Shown: piece after piece, positions 41,685 through 48,694 of the stretch
Layout: each line of letters begins with the position of its first letter
How positions within the stretch are numbered: the first letter of the stretch is position 1
Assembly: GCA_965208605.1 (NCBI GenBank)
Contig: OZ242345.1
Coordinates: forward strand, 1,736,001 to 1,800,000
DNA length: 64,000 bases
DNA from: UBA9659 sp965208605
Lineage (GTDB): Bacteria > Pseudomonadota > Gammaproteobacteria > Pseudomonadales > Azotimanducaceae
Direction of reading: 5' to 3'
Translations under genes and position numbers: made by a program
The notes under the pieces: generated by a model
Seen by the model: only the letters and a program-made list of their open reading frames with translations
Databases searched by the model: none
What the model was told of the DNA's origin: nothing

Positions 41685-42665
41685 TTATAGGACAGAGACA
41701 TTACGAACTTCACCGGTTTTGAGCATGCCGAAGTTTGCTGGCTGATAAGTCATCACAATCGCCCGTCTCGGCTGGTCGGAATGGTTAGTTTGAGAGCCGT
41801 GAATAGCGTAGGGGTCAAAAAAAATTAGCGAGCCGGCGGGTATTTCAAAAGACACAGCATCGGCTTCGTCAAAACATTCAGCCTGGGTAAAAAAGCCAGC
41901 AAGTTGAGAATCGTCTTGGCTACCAGGCAGGCAACCTTGAGTGTGACTGCCGCGAATAATCTGCAAGCAGCCGTTGTTTTCATCGGCATCATCAAAGGCA
42001 AGATACACGCTCGGTAGTAGATGAACATGGTCACAATCGTGGATCCAATAGGGCGCATCCTGATGCCACCCGAAGCCGGAACCTTCTCGGGGTCGTTTGA
42101 GATTCAATTTATTGGTCCAGACTGAAACCTCGGTGCAATCAATGATGTCGCATATAGGCGCAACAATGCGTTGCTCATTCACCAGCCTATCAAGCATCGG
42201 ATGCAGGTGTTGCACCGGTTCAATGACACGGACGGTTTCACTGCCGGGCGAATGTTCAAATTGAACGGTCATGATGCTGGCATCAGCACCAACATCAGTA
42301 CCGGCACCAACACCAACACCAACATCAACATCAACATCAACATCAACATCAACATCAACAAAACGTTTGCCGTCAAGCAGATAGGTCTTACCAGTATTTG
42401 CTTGCTCTTTGGCTAGAGCCACCGCACTTTCAACTGCCTGCCGTAACACTTGCAGCTCCGACTCATTGAACACAGCCGGGCGAACAAGAAAACCATCCCG
42501 ACGATATGCCGCCAGATCGTCTTGAGTCAATCTGTTCCCGTCCAAGATGTCGTGCACGCTGCTATTTGTGGACACATTCATTCCTGCTGTTGGAAAACCA
42601 AAGTTGGAAAAGCCAAAGTCTAGTACCCCAAGGACACAATCGGAAGAACCATTGACGCAATCCAT
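41685..42665 (-). CDS. Phytanoyl-CoA dioxygenase family protein
   Basis: A non-haem Fe(II)/2-oxoglutarate oxygenase of 326 residues. The iron site is visible as GWHQDAPYW and IHGSQTNHSDQPRRAIVMTYQ (His and the cosubstrate Arg), and GSHTQGCLPGS is also typical. Substrates in bacteria vary widely and none is indicated here. A stretch of alternating Val-Asp then Gly-Val (about residues 102-125) comes from a 6-bp tandem repeat at about 42300-42360 and lies in a loop before the catalytic core. ATG 42665 is used; an in-frame ATG at 42581 is equally plausible. It is divergent from the cobalamin riboswitch and btuB. Confidence 0.85.
   Translation of the reverse strand: MDCVNGSSDCVLGVLDFGFSNFGFPTAGMNVSTNSSVHDILDGNRLTQDDLAAYRRDGFLVRPAVFNESELQVLRQAVESAVALAKEQANTGKTYLLDGKRFVDVDVDVDVDVDVGVGVGAGTDVGADASIMTVQFEHSPGSETVRVIEPVQHLHPMLDRLVNEQRIVAPICDIIDCTEVSVWTNKLNLKRPREGSGFGWHQDAPYWIHDCDHVHLLPSVYLAFDDADENNGCLQIIRGSHTQGCLPGSQDDSQLAGFFTQAECFDEADAVSFEIPAGSLIFFDPYAIHGSQTNHSDQPRRAIVMTYQPANFGMLKTGEVRNVSVL
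42298..42361. repeat. 6-bp tandem repeat in the phytanoyl-CoA dioxygenase gene
   Basis: About seven perfect copies of aacatc, preceded by the variant caccaa units, encoding (VD)n then (GV)n on the minus strand. The unit length keeps the reading frame. Confidence 0.95.
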
Positions 42666-42694
42666 AGTCGCTGTTTAGAATGGCGACACCTTTG

Positions 42695-42975
42695 GAAAGG
42701 GTACCTAACTGCCTTTCGGCGGACGGGTGAAACGGGAAGCCAGTGCGAATCCCTAATGTGAATCCCTAATGTGAATCCATAGTGTGCATCCATAGTAGAA
42801 ATCCATAATAGAAATCGCTAATGGAAAGCTCTCATGGAAATCCATGGGATCTCAATCCTGGCGCTGCCCCCGCAACGGTAAACGAGGAGTCAATTCATAC
42901 TGCCACTGTGCCCCGGCATGGGAAGGCGAATTGACCGCAAAACCCACTCGTGAGCCCGGAGACCGACCCTAACCA
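42695..42975 (+). promoter_or_regulatory. Cobalamin riboswitch with an internal 13-bp minisatellite
   Basis: The leader of btuB shows the class hallmarks in order: acgggaagccagtgcgaat, gcgctgcccccgcaacggta, ggaaggcg and the B12 box gagcccggagaccg at 42952-42965. The outer stem is agggt (42698-42702) with accct (42965-42970). It should fold around adenosylcobalamin and shut off btuB when B12 is plentiful. Between ccag (42740-42743) and ctgg (42858-42861), the small hairpin that is normally closed by a short loop contains eight 13-bp units (42748-42851). The hairpin lies on the periphery, so function may be kept. Confidence 0.92.
42748..42851. repeat. 13-bp x 8 minisatellite in the riboswitch loop
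   Basis: Eight consecutive 13-bp units starting aatccctaatgtg (two identical copies), then progressively diverged forms: aatccatagtgtg, catccatagtaga, aatccataataga, aatcgctaatgga, aagctctcatgga, aatccatgggatc. The two identical units at the left end suggest the most recent duplication happened there. Confidence 0.95.
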
Positions 42976-43106
42976 AAATGGCGCCGACATAGCGTCAAAA
43001 TAACGAAGGTACCGCGGCGGGCGGTTCTGCTTTTGTTCTGCTCTGCTCGCTCGCACTACCTTCATGGTTGCATTTGGAGCACTCGGGTGTGAGTGTGGAG
43101 AGCACA

Positions 43107-45086
43107 ATGAAAAAAAACGATAAAGCGTTACCACAGTTATTCCTTACCAATCTGTTCCACATCCTGCCAGCGTTCATAGCGGGACCTGCTATAGGTCTTG
43201 GCATGGCACTTATCCCGCTGCCGGTCATGGCGACTGAGGATACCCGCCTGGAGGTCGTCACCGTCTCGGCTACCCCGGTATCCATTACCGAGGCAGGGAG
43301 CTCCGTGAGCATTATTACGGCTGAAGATATTCGTATCAAAAATGCCGCCACCCTGCATGAATTGCTACGCGAGGTGCCCGGTTTTGCTGTGAGCCAGTCA
43401 GGCTCAAGCGGTGCCTCGACGCAGTTGCGCGTCCGCGGTGCCGAGGGAAATCATGTGCTGGTACTCATTGATGGCGTTGAGGTCAATGATGTAGCCCATG
43501 GCGAGTTTGATTTCAGCAGCCTGCTGACCATCGGCATTGAACGAATAGAAATCGTGCGGGGTCCTCAGAGTTCACTCTGGGGCAGTGATGCCGTGGCCGG
43601 TGTGGTGCACATCATCACCCAGTCGCCGGGCACAAAGCCCGGCACCCGGTTTGGTATTACCACTGAGGCGGGTTCCTTTGGGACCAAGAGGGGTGGCTTT
43701 TCCGTCAAGCACAAGACGCCCACCGCAAGCATCAATGTATCGGTTGAGTCTCTGGCAACGGAGGGCACTAATATCTCCAGAACCGGCACGGAAGATGATG
43801 GTTTTGAGAATACCAGCGTCAACCTGGCGGGCGAATATCAACTGGCAGATACTATCGCCATATCGTTCACTGCGAGACACACCGAGACGACCACCGCCTT
43901 TGACACCACCGGTGCTGCCGGTCTGCCGGTTGACGCCGACCTGGCAACAGATTCCAGCTATCAATATTTCGGTATGGGTATCCAACACAAAATCAATGAC
44001 GCCATCACTCATCAATTGAATCTGGGGCGAATCAATTCCGACAACCGAACAGATACGGCGACTAACGCCATCACCGAAGTCACCGAAGTCACCGAAGGCA
44101 CTGAAGGCACCAAAGATACTGCTCGCTATCAGTTGAATCTTGCCCGGGCAGCGCAGCGATTCTCAGTGCGGCTGGAGCATGAAACTGAAGCCTTCCGACA
44201 GCGAGGTGCGGCTACTCTCTATGGTGACCCCAATCACAATAGGTCAGTTAGCACTAGCAGTCTCGCTATGGAATATCGATACGATGGGGAGAGGATCAAT
44301 CTTTCTCTGAGTGCCCGGCGGGATGATAATGCTGACTTTGAGGATGCCGATTCCTGGCGGGTCACTGGTAACTTGCCTCTGGGTAATGGTGCCAACATTC
44401 TCTTTGCTTCCATCGGCGCAAGCATCAAGAACCCCACCTTCACGGAACGGTTTGGTTACTACACAAACTTTGTCGGTAATCCAAACTTGGCGCCGGAGAA
44501 GTCGCATGGGTGGGAGCTGGGCATTAAACATTCCTGGCTTGATGGTCGGCTCAGTGCCGGTCTTACCTGGTTCAATGAAGTGCTGGATAAGGAAATCAAC
44601 GGCTTTGTTTATGTCCCTGCACAAAACGCTTATACCGCTAAAAACAGTGCCGGAGAATCCAACCGCAGCGGCCTGGAAGTGGAAGCTACCTGGTCGCCCG
44701 CCGCCAACCTGGAGCTGACTGCCAGCTTTACCTATTTGGATGCTACCGAGGAGGACAGTGTCGGACGCGACCAGACCGAGGTCCGCCGCCCGAAGCATAG
44801 CGGTGCTTTCACGGCGACCTATCGCTGGGACAAGGCGGCATTACATCTGGCAGCCAGCCATACCGGCGCTCAGGAGGATAATTTCTTCCCCCCCGTCCCG
44901 CCCTACCAGCAAAGAGTGAAGCTTGGTGCCTTCACGCTGCTGAGTCTCTCAGGACATTATCAGCTGAGCCGTCATATCACTTTGACCGGCAGGTTGGAAA
45001 ATATCAAGGATGAAAATTACGAACAGGTGTACGGCTACTCTTCGCCGGGAATAAACGGCTATCTTGGCTTGCGCTTCAACTGGTAG
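43107..45086 (+). CDS. btuB: TonB-dependent vitamin B12 receptor
   Basis: Outer-membrane 22-strand barrel that imports cobalamin using TonB energy. From ATG 43107 (after gtggag) it is 659 residues with a long signal region (to about PVMATED). The TonB box region is LEVVTVSATPVSITEAG, the plug includes IKNAATLHELLREVPGFAVSQSGSSGASTQLRVRGAEGNHVLVLIDGVEVND and IERIEIVRGPQSSLWGSDAVAGVVHI, and the last residue of the chain is the typical aromatic (LGLRFNW). The cobalamin riboswitch upstream fixes the substrate. A loop at about residue 325-337 carries a degenerate 9-bp tandem repeat (TEVTEVTEGTEGT). Confidence 0.93.
   Translation: MKKNDKALPQLFLTNLFHILPAFIAGPAIGLGMALIPLPVMATEDTRLEVVTVSATPVSITEAGSSVSIITAEDIRIKNAATLHELLREVPGFAVSQSGSSGASTQLRVRGAEGNHVLVLIDGVEVNDVAHGEFDFSSLLTIGIERIEIVRGPQSSLWGSDAVAGVVHIITQSPGTKPGTRFGITTEAGSFGTKRGGFSVKHKTPTASINVSVESLATEGTNISRTGTEDDGFENTSVNLAGEYQLADTIAISFTARHTETTTAFDTTGAAGLPVDADLATDSSYQYFGMGIQHKINDAITHQLNLGRINSDNRTDTATNAITEVTEVTEGTEGTKDTARYQLNLARAAQRFSVRLEHETEAFRQRGAATLYGDPNHNRSVSTSSLAMEYRYDGERINLSLSARRDDNADFEDADSWRVTGNLPLGNGANILFASIGASIKNPTFTERFGYYTNFVGNPNLAPEKSHGWELGIKHSWLDGRLSAGLTWFNEVLDKEINGFVYVPAQNAYTAKNSAGESNRSGLEVEATWSPAANLELTASFTYLDATEEDSVGRDQTEVRRPKHSGAFTATYRWDKAALHLAASHTGAQEDNFFPPVPPYQQRVKLGAFTLLSLSGHYQLSRHITLTGRLENIKDENYEQVYGYSSPGINGYLGLRFNW
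44070..44115. repeat. 9-bp tandem repeat in btuB
   Basis: Imperfect copies of the 9-bp unit accgaagtc, drifting to accgaaggc and accaaagat, in frame, encoding TEV/TEG/TKD in an extracellular-loop-like position of the barrel. Confidence 0.85.
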
Positions 45087-45094
45087 TGGCTTGA

Positions 45095-45254
45095 TGCTGA
45101 CGGGGGGCGAACGATCTTGTTGTTGTATACATGCCCAAGGTGGTTGACTTTGTTCCTCTGGTTCCCCGCCGCTGGCCCCGCGATGCGCTATCACGAGCGG
45201 CGATGCCTGAACCACACCAACAGCAAACAGAAATAGAAACAAAATAAATCGCAT
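45095..45254 (-). pseudogene. Truncated periplasmic glycerophosphodiester phosphodiesterase
   Basis: On the minus strand, ATG 45254 starts a signal peptide (MRFILFLFLFAVGVVQAS) followed by PLVIAHRGASG, the exact N-terminal signature of GlpQ-like phosphodiesterases (HRG active-site histidine). After that the frame enters a dispersed repeat (about 45100-45170; gaaccagaggaacaaagtca and 'gggcatgtatac' modules) and loses all similarity. Only the first 29 residues of the gene survive. A complete relative without signal peptide is encoded at 54869-55561. Confidence 0.75.
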
Positions 45255-45379
45255 GGCTTGTTTCCTTAAGTCCATCTTGATTATGATTAGTAAGAATAAA
45301 CTGCTTGTTCTCGCTGTGGGGAAAATATTCATGCCGAAAGTTACTATAGTAGAGTGCGCTGACAGACGGAGACTGGTAC

Positions 45380-45931
45380 ATGGGTAAGATCATTTTGCAG
45401 ATCGTTCTACAGATTGTGGGGTTACTGGCGTTACTGCTCGGTGCAACACTGATCACCTTGAAACTGAAAAACCAGAACGCTGATGGACCTTCAATCCTGT
45501 TTCCCGGTGGGCAGCTTGTTTCAGGCGAACTGTATGCGGGTGCGGAACCAGACTGGACGTTTACTGATGATGTTTTCACTCTTGAGCTACAGACAGATCA
45601 GCCGATGAGTTCGCGTCGCATCTGGGTCATGGAGAGTGAGGGCAAGGTGTATGTTCCGTCCGGCTACATGCGCTCGTTTCTCGGCAAATTGTGGAAGGAT
45701 TGGGCGTTCAACGTGGTTGCAGGCAGCAGCCAGGCGGTTGCTCGGATCGATGGCGTGCGATACGAGCGCGAGTTAGTGCGTGTAAACGAACCCATGATTG
45801 TTGAAGGCGTGGCGAAAAAGCTTGCGCAGAAGTATGCAGGTGGTGCGAGCGAAGATGCCGTCTCACAAATTGTCACTCTGGTGGCTGATGGCGACACATG
45901 GATATTTGAATTGGCCCCGAGGAGCAACTGA
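45380..45931 (+). CDS. Membrane-anchored protein, paralogue of 27107-27586
   Basis: A 183-residue protein with one N-terminal membrane segment (IILQIVLQIVGLLALLLGATLITL) and a domain laid out like that of 27107-27586: WTFTDDVFTLELQTDQPMSSRRIWVMESEGKVYVPSGY, then KDWAFNVVAGSSQAVARIDGVRYERELVRV, and a C-terminal DTWIFELAPR (compare DLWLFRVAER). The pattern recalls flavin-binding split barrels, but no cofactor motif is certain. It is followed after 2 bp by a tiny membrane protein gene. Function unknown. Confidence 0.7.
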   Translation: MGKIILQIVLQIVGLLALLLGATLITLKLKNQNADGPSILFPGGQLVSGELYAGAEPDWTFTDDVFTLELQTDQPMSSRRIWVMESEGKVYVPSGYMRSFLGKLWKDWAFNVVAGSSQAVARIDGVRYERELVRVNEPMIVEGVAKKLAQKYAGGASEDAVSQIVTLVADGDTWIFELAPRSN

Positions 45932-45933
45932 GT

Positions 45934-46068
45934 ATGACGACGAAAACCTATCTGAAGCTGTGCGGTGGTCTGACACTGATCTGGGTCCTGGGCCTGCTTT
46001 TTATCCCGCCTTTTGCGGAGCTTGTTGAGCAGCTGATGCTTTTGTTTCTATCGACTCAGGCCCGCTGA
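45934..46068 (+). CDS. Small single-helix membrane protein
   Basis: A 44-residue ORF starting ATG 45934, 2 bp after the preceding stop, with a ribosome-binding site (gaggagc) inside the end of that gene. The product MTTKTYLKLCGGLTLIWVLG... is one membrane helix (about residues 9-25) followed by an amphipathic tail and a stop at 46068. Its tight coupling with the split-barrel-like protein supports it being real. Function unknown. Confidence 0.5.
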   Translation: MTTKTYLKLCGGLTLIWVLGLLFIPPFAELVEQLMLLFLSTQAR

Positions 46069-46165
46069 GGTTGGGGAGTTTCGCATGGCAGCTTGTCCAA
46101 TCCTGAGGTAGGAGAGAGCAAGGCAAAACCATGAACACTATGCACCCGCCACAGCCCTTTATGGA

Positions 46166-46241
46166 TGGTGGCCAGAGGTGGAATTGAACCACCGACACGG
46201 GGATTTTCAGTCCCCTGCTCTACCAACTGAGCTATCTGGCC
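46166..46241 (-). tRNA. tRNA-Phe(GAA)
   Basis: On the minus strand the sequence folds as a 76-nt tRNA: acceptor stem ggccaga/tctggcc, D arm tagctcagttggtagagca, anticodon stem ggggactgaaaatcccc with anticodon GAA, T arm ggtggttcaattccacc, discriminator A and an encoded CCA end. All conserved positions are present. It lies alone; the flanking genes are on the opposite strand. Confidence 0.97.
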
Positions 46242-46274
46242 CTTGATGAGGTAACACTCAATGAGAAAGGCGGT

Positions 46275-46304
46275 ATTAAACCTGTATGCTTATATACCAG
46301 TCAA
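46275..46304 (-). promoter_or_regulatory. Promoter of tRNA-Phe
   Basis: On the minus strand, ttgact (46299-46304) and tttaat (46275-46280) are separated by 18 bp and lie about 35-60 bp upstream of the tRNA 5' end, a typical sigma-70 arrangement. The match is moderate. Confidence 0.5.
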
Positions 46305-46324
46305 GGAAACCCATACCATCTGGC

Positions 46325-46500
46325 TCTGTATGTGTTCACTTATTCAATGACTGGATTTCCCCCGAACCCCGTCATTCTCGTCACCCCAGTCATCACAGCC
46401 GATGGCTGTGATGACTGGGGTGACGGGAATCCAGAGGGACGAAGTCAACCGCCTGTGGGGCATCTTATTAAAATGAGGGCAGCTTATTAACATGAGGGCT
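46325..46500. repeat. Dispersed hairpin repeat with 22-bp perfect arms, plus an 18-bp repeat
   Basis: Between 'cccgtcattct' and 'ggaatccagagg' lies a perfect hairpin with 22-bp arms (46379-46400 and 46404-46425; loop gat). The tgtatgtgttcacttattca module precedes it. After it, 46466-46500 has two copies of ttattaaaatgagggcagc-like sequence. No gene in 46242-46543. Confidence 0.9.
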
Positions 46501-46543
46501 CTTTGGATTTAACTCTTAGCCCAAGGATAAAAGTAAGCAGATT

Positions 46544-46738
46544 ATGAAACGGCTTGATAAAATGAAGGTGATGCGCCGCTGTATCGCGCTCGGTCCAACA
46601 ACGACTGGTGCCTCGGCACAAAAAAGCAGTGTCTATACCTGTGCTACTGCAGTTATTCTGGGTGTTGCGCTGGAGCAGGGGGATGAGAGTTGCCTCCGCA
46701 GTGTCGTGCTGGTTAGTTTTCTACTGGAAAGGATGTGA
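46544..46738 (+). CDS. Possible small protein upstream of alkB
   Basis: A 64-residue frame (MKRLDKMKVMRRCIALGPTT...) whose stop overlaps the region of the alkB leader by 4 bp (atgtga). It has three cysteines and a hydrophobic stretch (SVYTCATAVILGVALEQG) but no recognised motif and a weak ribosome-binding site. It may be a leader peptide or chance frame; included because it precedes alkB so closely. Confidence 0.25.
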   Translation: MKRLDKMKVMRRCIALGPTTTGASAQKSSVYTCATAVILGVALEQGDESCLRSVVLVSFLLERM

Positions 46739-46743
46739 AACAC

Positions 46744-47391
46744 ATGGTTCAAAGTCAATCAGTATTACCCGACCTCTTTTCGCCGCTGCCCGATTTCGAT
46801 TCGGAAGCAGTTGAAAAGATTGATTTGCCCGATGCTGAAGTCTTGCTGTTCCGGAATTTATTTTCGAAAAATGAAGCGGATGCTCTATTTGAGGAATTAC
46901 GGCAGGCAGTTTCATGGCAACGAGAAAAGATTAATCTATATGGCAAAGAGTACGCTCTTCCGCGCCTGACCGCATGGTATGGCGAGCCCAACAAAACCTA
47001 CATCTATTCTGGTATCACCGTTGAAGCATCTCCGTGGATACCCGTAATACTTAAGATTAAAGAGCGCATTGAGCGGGTATCAAATGTGCCGTTCAATAGC
47101 GTATTGCTGAATCTTTATCGGAATGGGTCAGATGGGGTGTCATGGCATGCGGACGACGAGCCGGAACTTGGAGAAAACCCGGTGATAGGTTCGGTCAGTC
47201 TTGGCGAAGAGCGGTCGTTCCAAATGAAGCATAAGACAGATAAGAATGCGAAAAACAAAGCAATTCTGCTTGAGAACGGCAGTTACCTGCTCATGCAAGG
47301 GCCCACTCAACATCACTGGCTACACCAGATCCCCAAATCCAAACGCTCGTTGGATGAGCGCATCAACCTGACTTTCAGAAATGTGGCTTGA
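46744..47391 (+). CDS. alkB: AlkB-type DNA dealkylating dioxygenase
   Basis: A 215-residue 2-oxoglutarate/Fe(II) enzyme that oxidatively removes methyl groups from 1-methyladenine and 3-methylcytosine. Sequence order fits the ALKBH2/3-like branch: PRLTAWYGEPNKTYIYSGI (nucleotide recognition lid), SVLLNLYRNGSDGVSWHADDEPELG (iron ligands His and Asp), SLGEERSFQMKHK, then HHWLHQIPKS (third iron ligand) and RINLTFRNV (2-oxoglutarate arginine). ATG 46744 is preferred; GTG 46735 is possible. It overlaps the next gene by 4 bp, indicating co-translation with a methyltransferase-like protein. Confidence 0.92.
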   Translation: MVQSQSVLPDLFSPLPDFDSEAVEKIDLPDAEVLLFRNLFSKNEADALFEELRQAVSWQREKINLYGKEYALPRLTAWYGEPNKTYIYSGITVEASPWIPVILKIKERIERVSNVPFNSVLLNLYRNGSDGVSWHADDEPELGENPVIGSVSLGEERSFQMKHKTDKNAKNKAILLENGSYLLMQGPTQHHWLHQIPKSKRSLDERINLTFRNVA

Positions 47392-48305
47392 CCACTGTGT
47401 TTGAGCAGTTGCTTGAAGGCATATTCGCCCAGCGAGAATTGACCACAGAGCAAGATCAAGCGAGATATTTGGGTGACCTCCGACCTGTAGGGAAGTGCCT
47501 GTGGAATTCTTACCAGACCCCAAACGTTACTGTGAACTACGCTTCTGTTGATATACAAAACGCATACTTGCTCCGATATTTCCCGTTTTATACGAAATTA
47601 GTGCCGTGTGTTTTAAGCAAGTCAGGTGTGCAACTTCCTAAGGTGGAGTTATTGCAACCGATATTCTTTGGTTGCGGTCCGGCTCCTGAGCTTGTTGGTC
47701 TTCTGGAGCACCTAAAGGAAAATTGCCCTAACACCGAGATGGTTTCAGCAACCTTCGCTGATCTTGCCATTGATACCTGGCAGCACTCCATAAGCATTAG
47801 TATTGAGCGCGTTGTCTCCCGAATATGGGACGCAGAATTATGTGACTACCAATATAAGCAAGTCGATATTGCTGATGCAAATCTACTGCAAAAAATTAAA
47901 GTAGAAACTTGCCATCTGGCTGTTTTCCAGAACTGCTTCAACGAAGTATCTGATAAATCGGAAAGCGTAATTGTGAATATTCAGAAAATTTGCCAAAAAA
48001 TGCCTGCTGGTGCAGTTATCCTTCTTATTGATCGGCGCGGCTATACGGCTACAAGTAATATGTTGGCGCGCTTAAAATCATGGGCAAAAACTGGCAACAC
48101 CGTGAAACCAGTAGGAAAAGCGAATCTTAGCTTGAACAAGTTTGATTGTGAACCTTTGCTCAAAACCGTTCCAAAAATCATTCGTGAAAATTTGTATCAC
48201 CACTGGGGAAGAGACCGCCCTCCCTGGGAAGATAATGGTTTGATTTTTGCAAAGGATGTAAAATTCGTTTTTCTTGCATTGCAACGTTGCACTAATGTGG
48301 ATTGA
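47388..48305 (+). CDS. Putative SAM-dependent methyltransferase-like protein
   Basis: A 305-residue protein starting at TTG 47388 in a 4-bp overlap with alkB. The segment AYLLRYFPFYTKLVPCVL then LLQPIFFGCGPAPELVGLLEHL at about residues 60-107 resembles the start of a Rossmann methyltransferase with motif I modified to FGCGPAPE. MVSATFADLAIDTWQHS (acidic loop) and CHLAVFQNCFNEV (motif IV position) continue the pattern, and AGAVILLIDRRGY is like a late strand. The family is not identified. Co-translation with AlkB suggests a link with nucleic-acid methylation damage. No specific activity is claimed. Confidence 0.55.
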   Translation: MTTVFEQLLEGIFAQRELTTEQDQARYLGDLRPVGKCLWNSYQTPNVTVNYASVDIQNAYLLRYFPFYTKLVPCVLSKSGVQLPKVELLQPIFFGCGPAPELVGLLEHLKENCPNTEMVSATFADLAIDTWQHSISISIERVVSRIWDAELCDYQYKQVDIADANLLQKIKVETCHLAVFQNCFNEVSDKSESVIVNIQKICQKMPAGAVILLIDRRGYTATSNMLARLKSWAKTGNTVKPVGKANLSLNKFDCEPLLKTVPKIIRENLYHHWGRDRPPWEDNGLIFAKDVKFVFLALQRCTNVD

Positions 48306-48311
48306 TATCAT

Positions 48312-48550
48312 TCCCAACACCCAGTCATCCTAGCCGCCCCCCGTCATAATCAAAGAAGGCGGGAATCCAGAGGAACAAAGCCAACCGCCTGTGATACTCC
48401 CACTACACCTCAACAGGGGTCGGTGTATAGGTTCAGTGACTGGATAATGTGCTGCTGGGCTTGTTGCCTTGTCTTCGTTCTTGACCCAGGCATGCGACAG
48501 ACTGTACCGCTCGTCCTCTGGATTCCCGAGCAAGCTCGAGAATGACTACC
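48312..48550. repeat. Dispersed hairpin repeat, mixed orientations
   Basis: Direct-orientation unit at 48340-48370 (cccgtcataatcaaagaagg / cgggaatccagagg), the spacer 'actccca...cacctcaacagggg', 'gcttgttgccttgtcttcgt' and 'acccaggcatgcgacagact', then an inverted unit tctggattcccgagcaagct / cgagaatgac ending at 48546. The same spacer occurs in inverse order near 57230-57330. Confidence 0.85.
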
Positions 48551-48561
48551 TATACACTGGC

Positions 48562-48590
48562 TTGACACACCGAGTATCATTATTCAATAT
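48562..48590 (+). promoter_or_regulatory. Putative promoter of the MORN/ClpP-like gene
   Basis: ttgaca (48562-48567) is followed after exactly 17 bp by caatat (48585-48590), about 105 bp before the start codon. The -35 is perfect and the -10 is weak. Confidence 0.4.
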
Positions 48591-48694
48591 ATTGTTTCCC
48601 ACACTCATTATATTTGTTTGATTGTGGCAACGACCCGGCGCCACGGTGCCTGGGGAATTGACCATCGCTTCACGCGCCCACAGAGGATCCGAAA

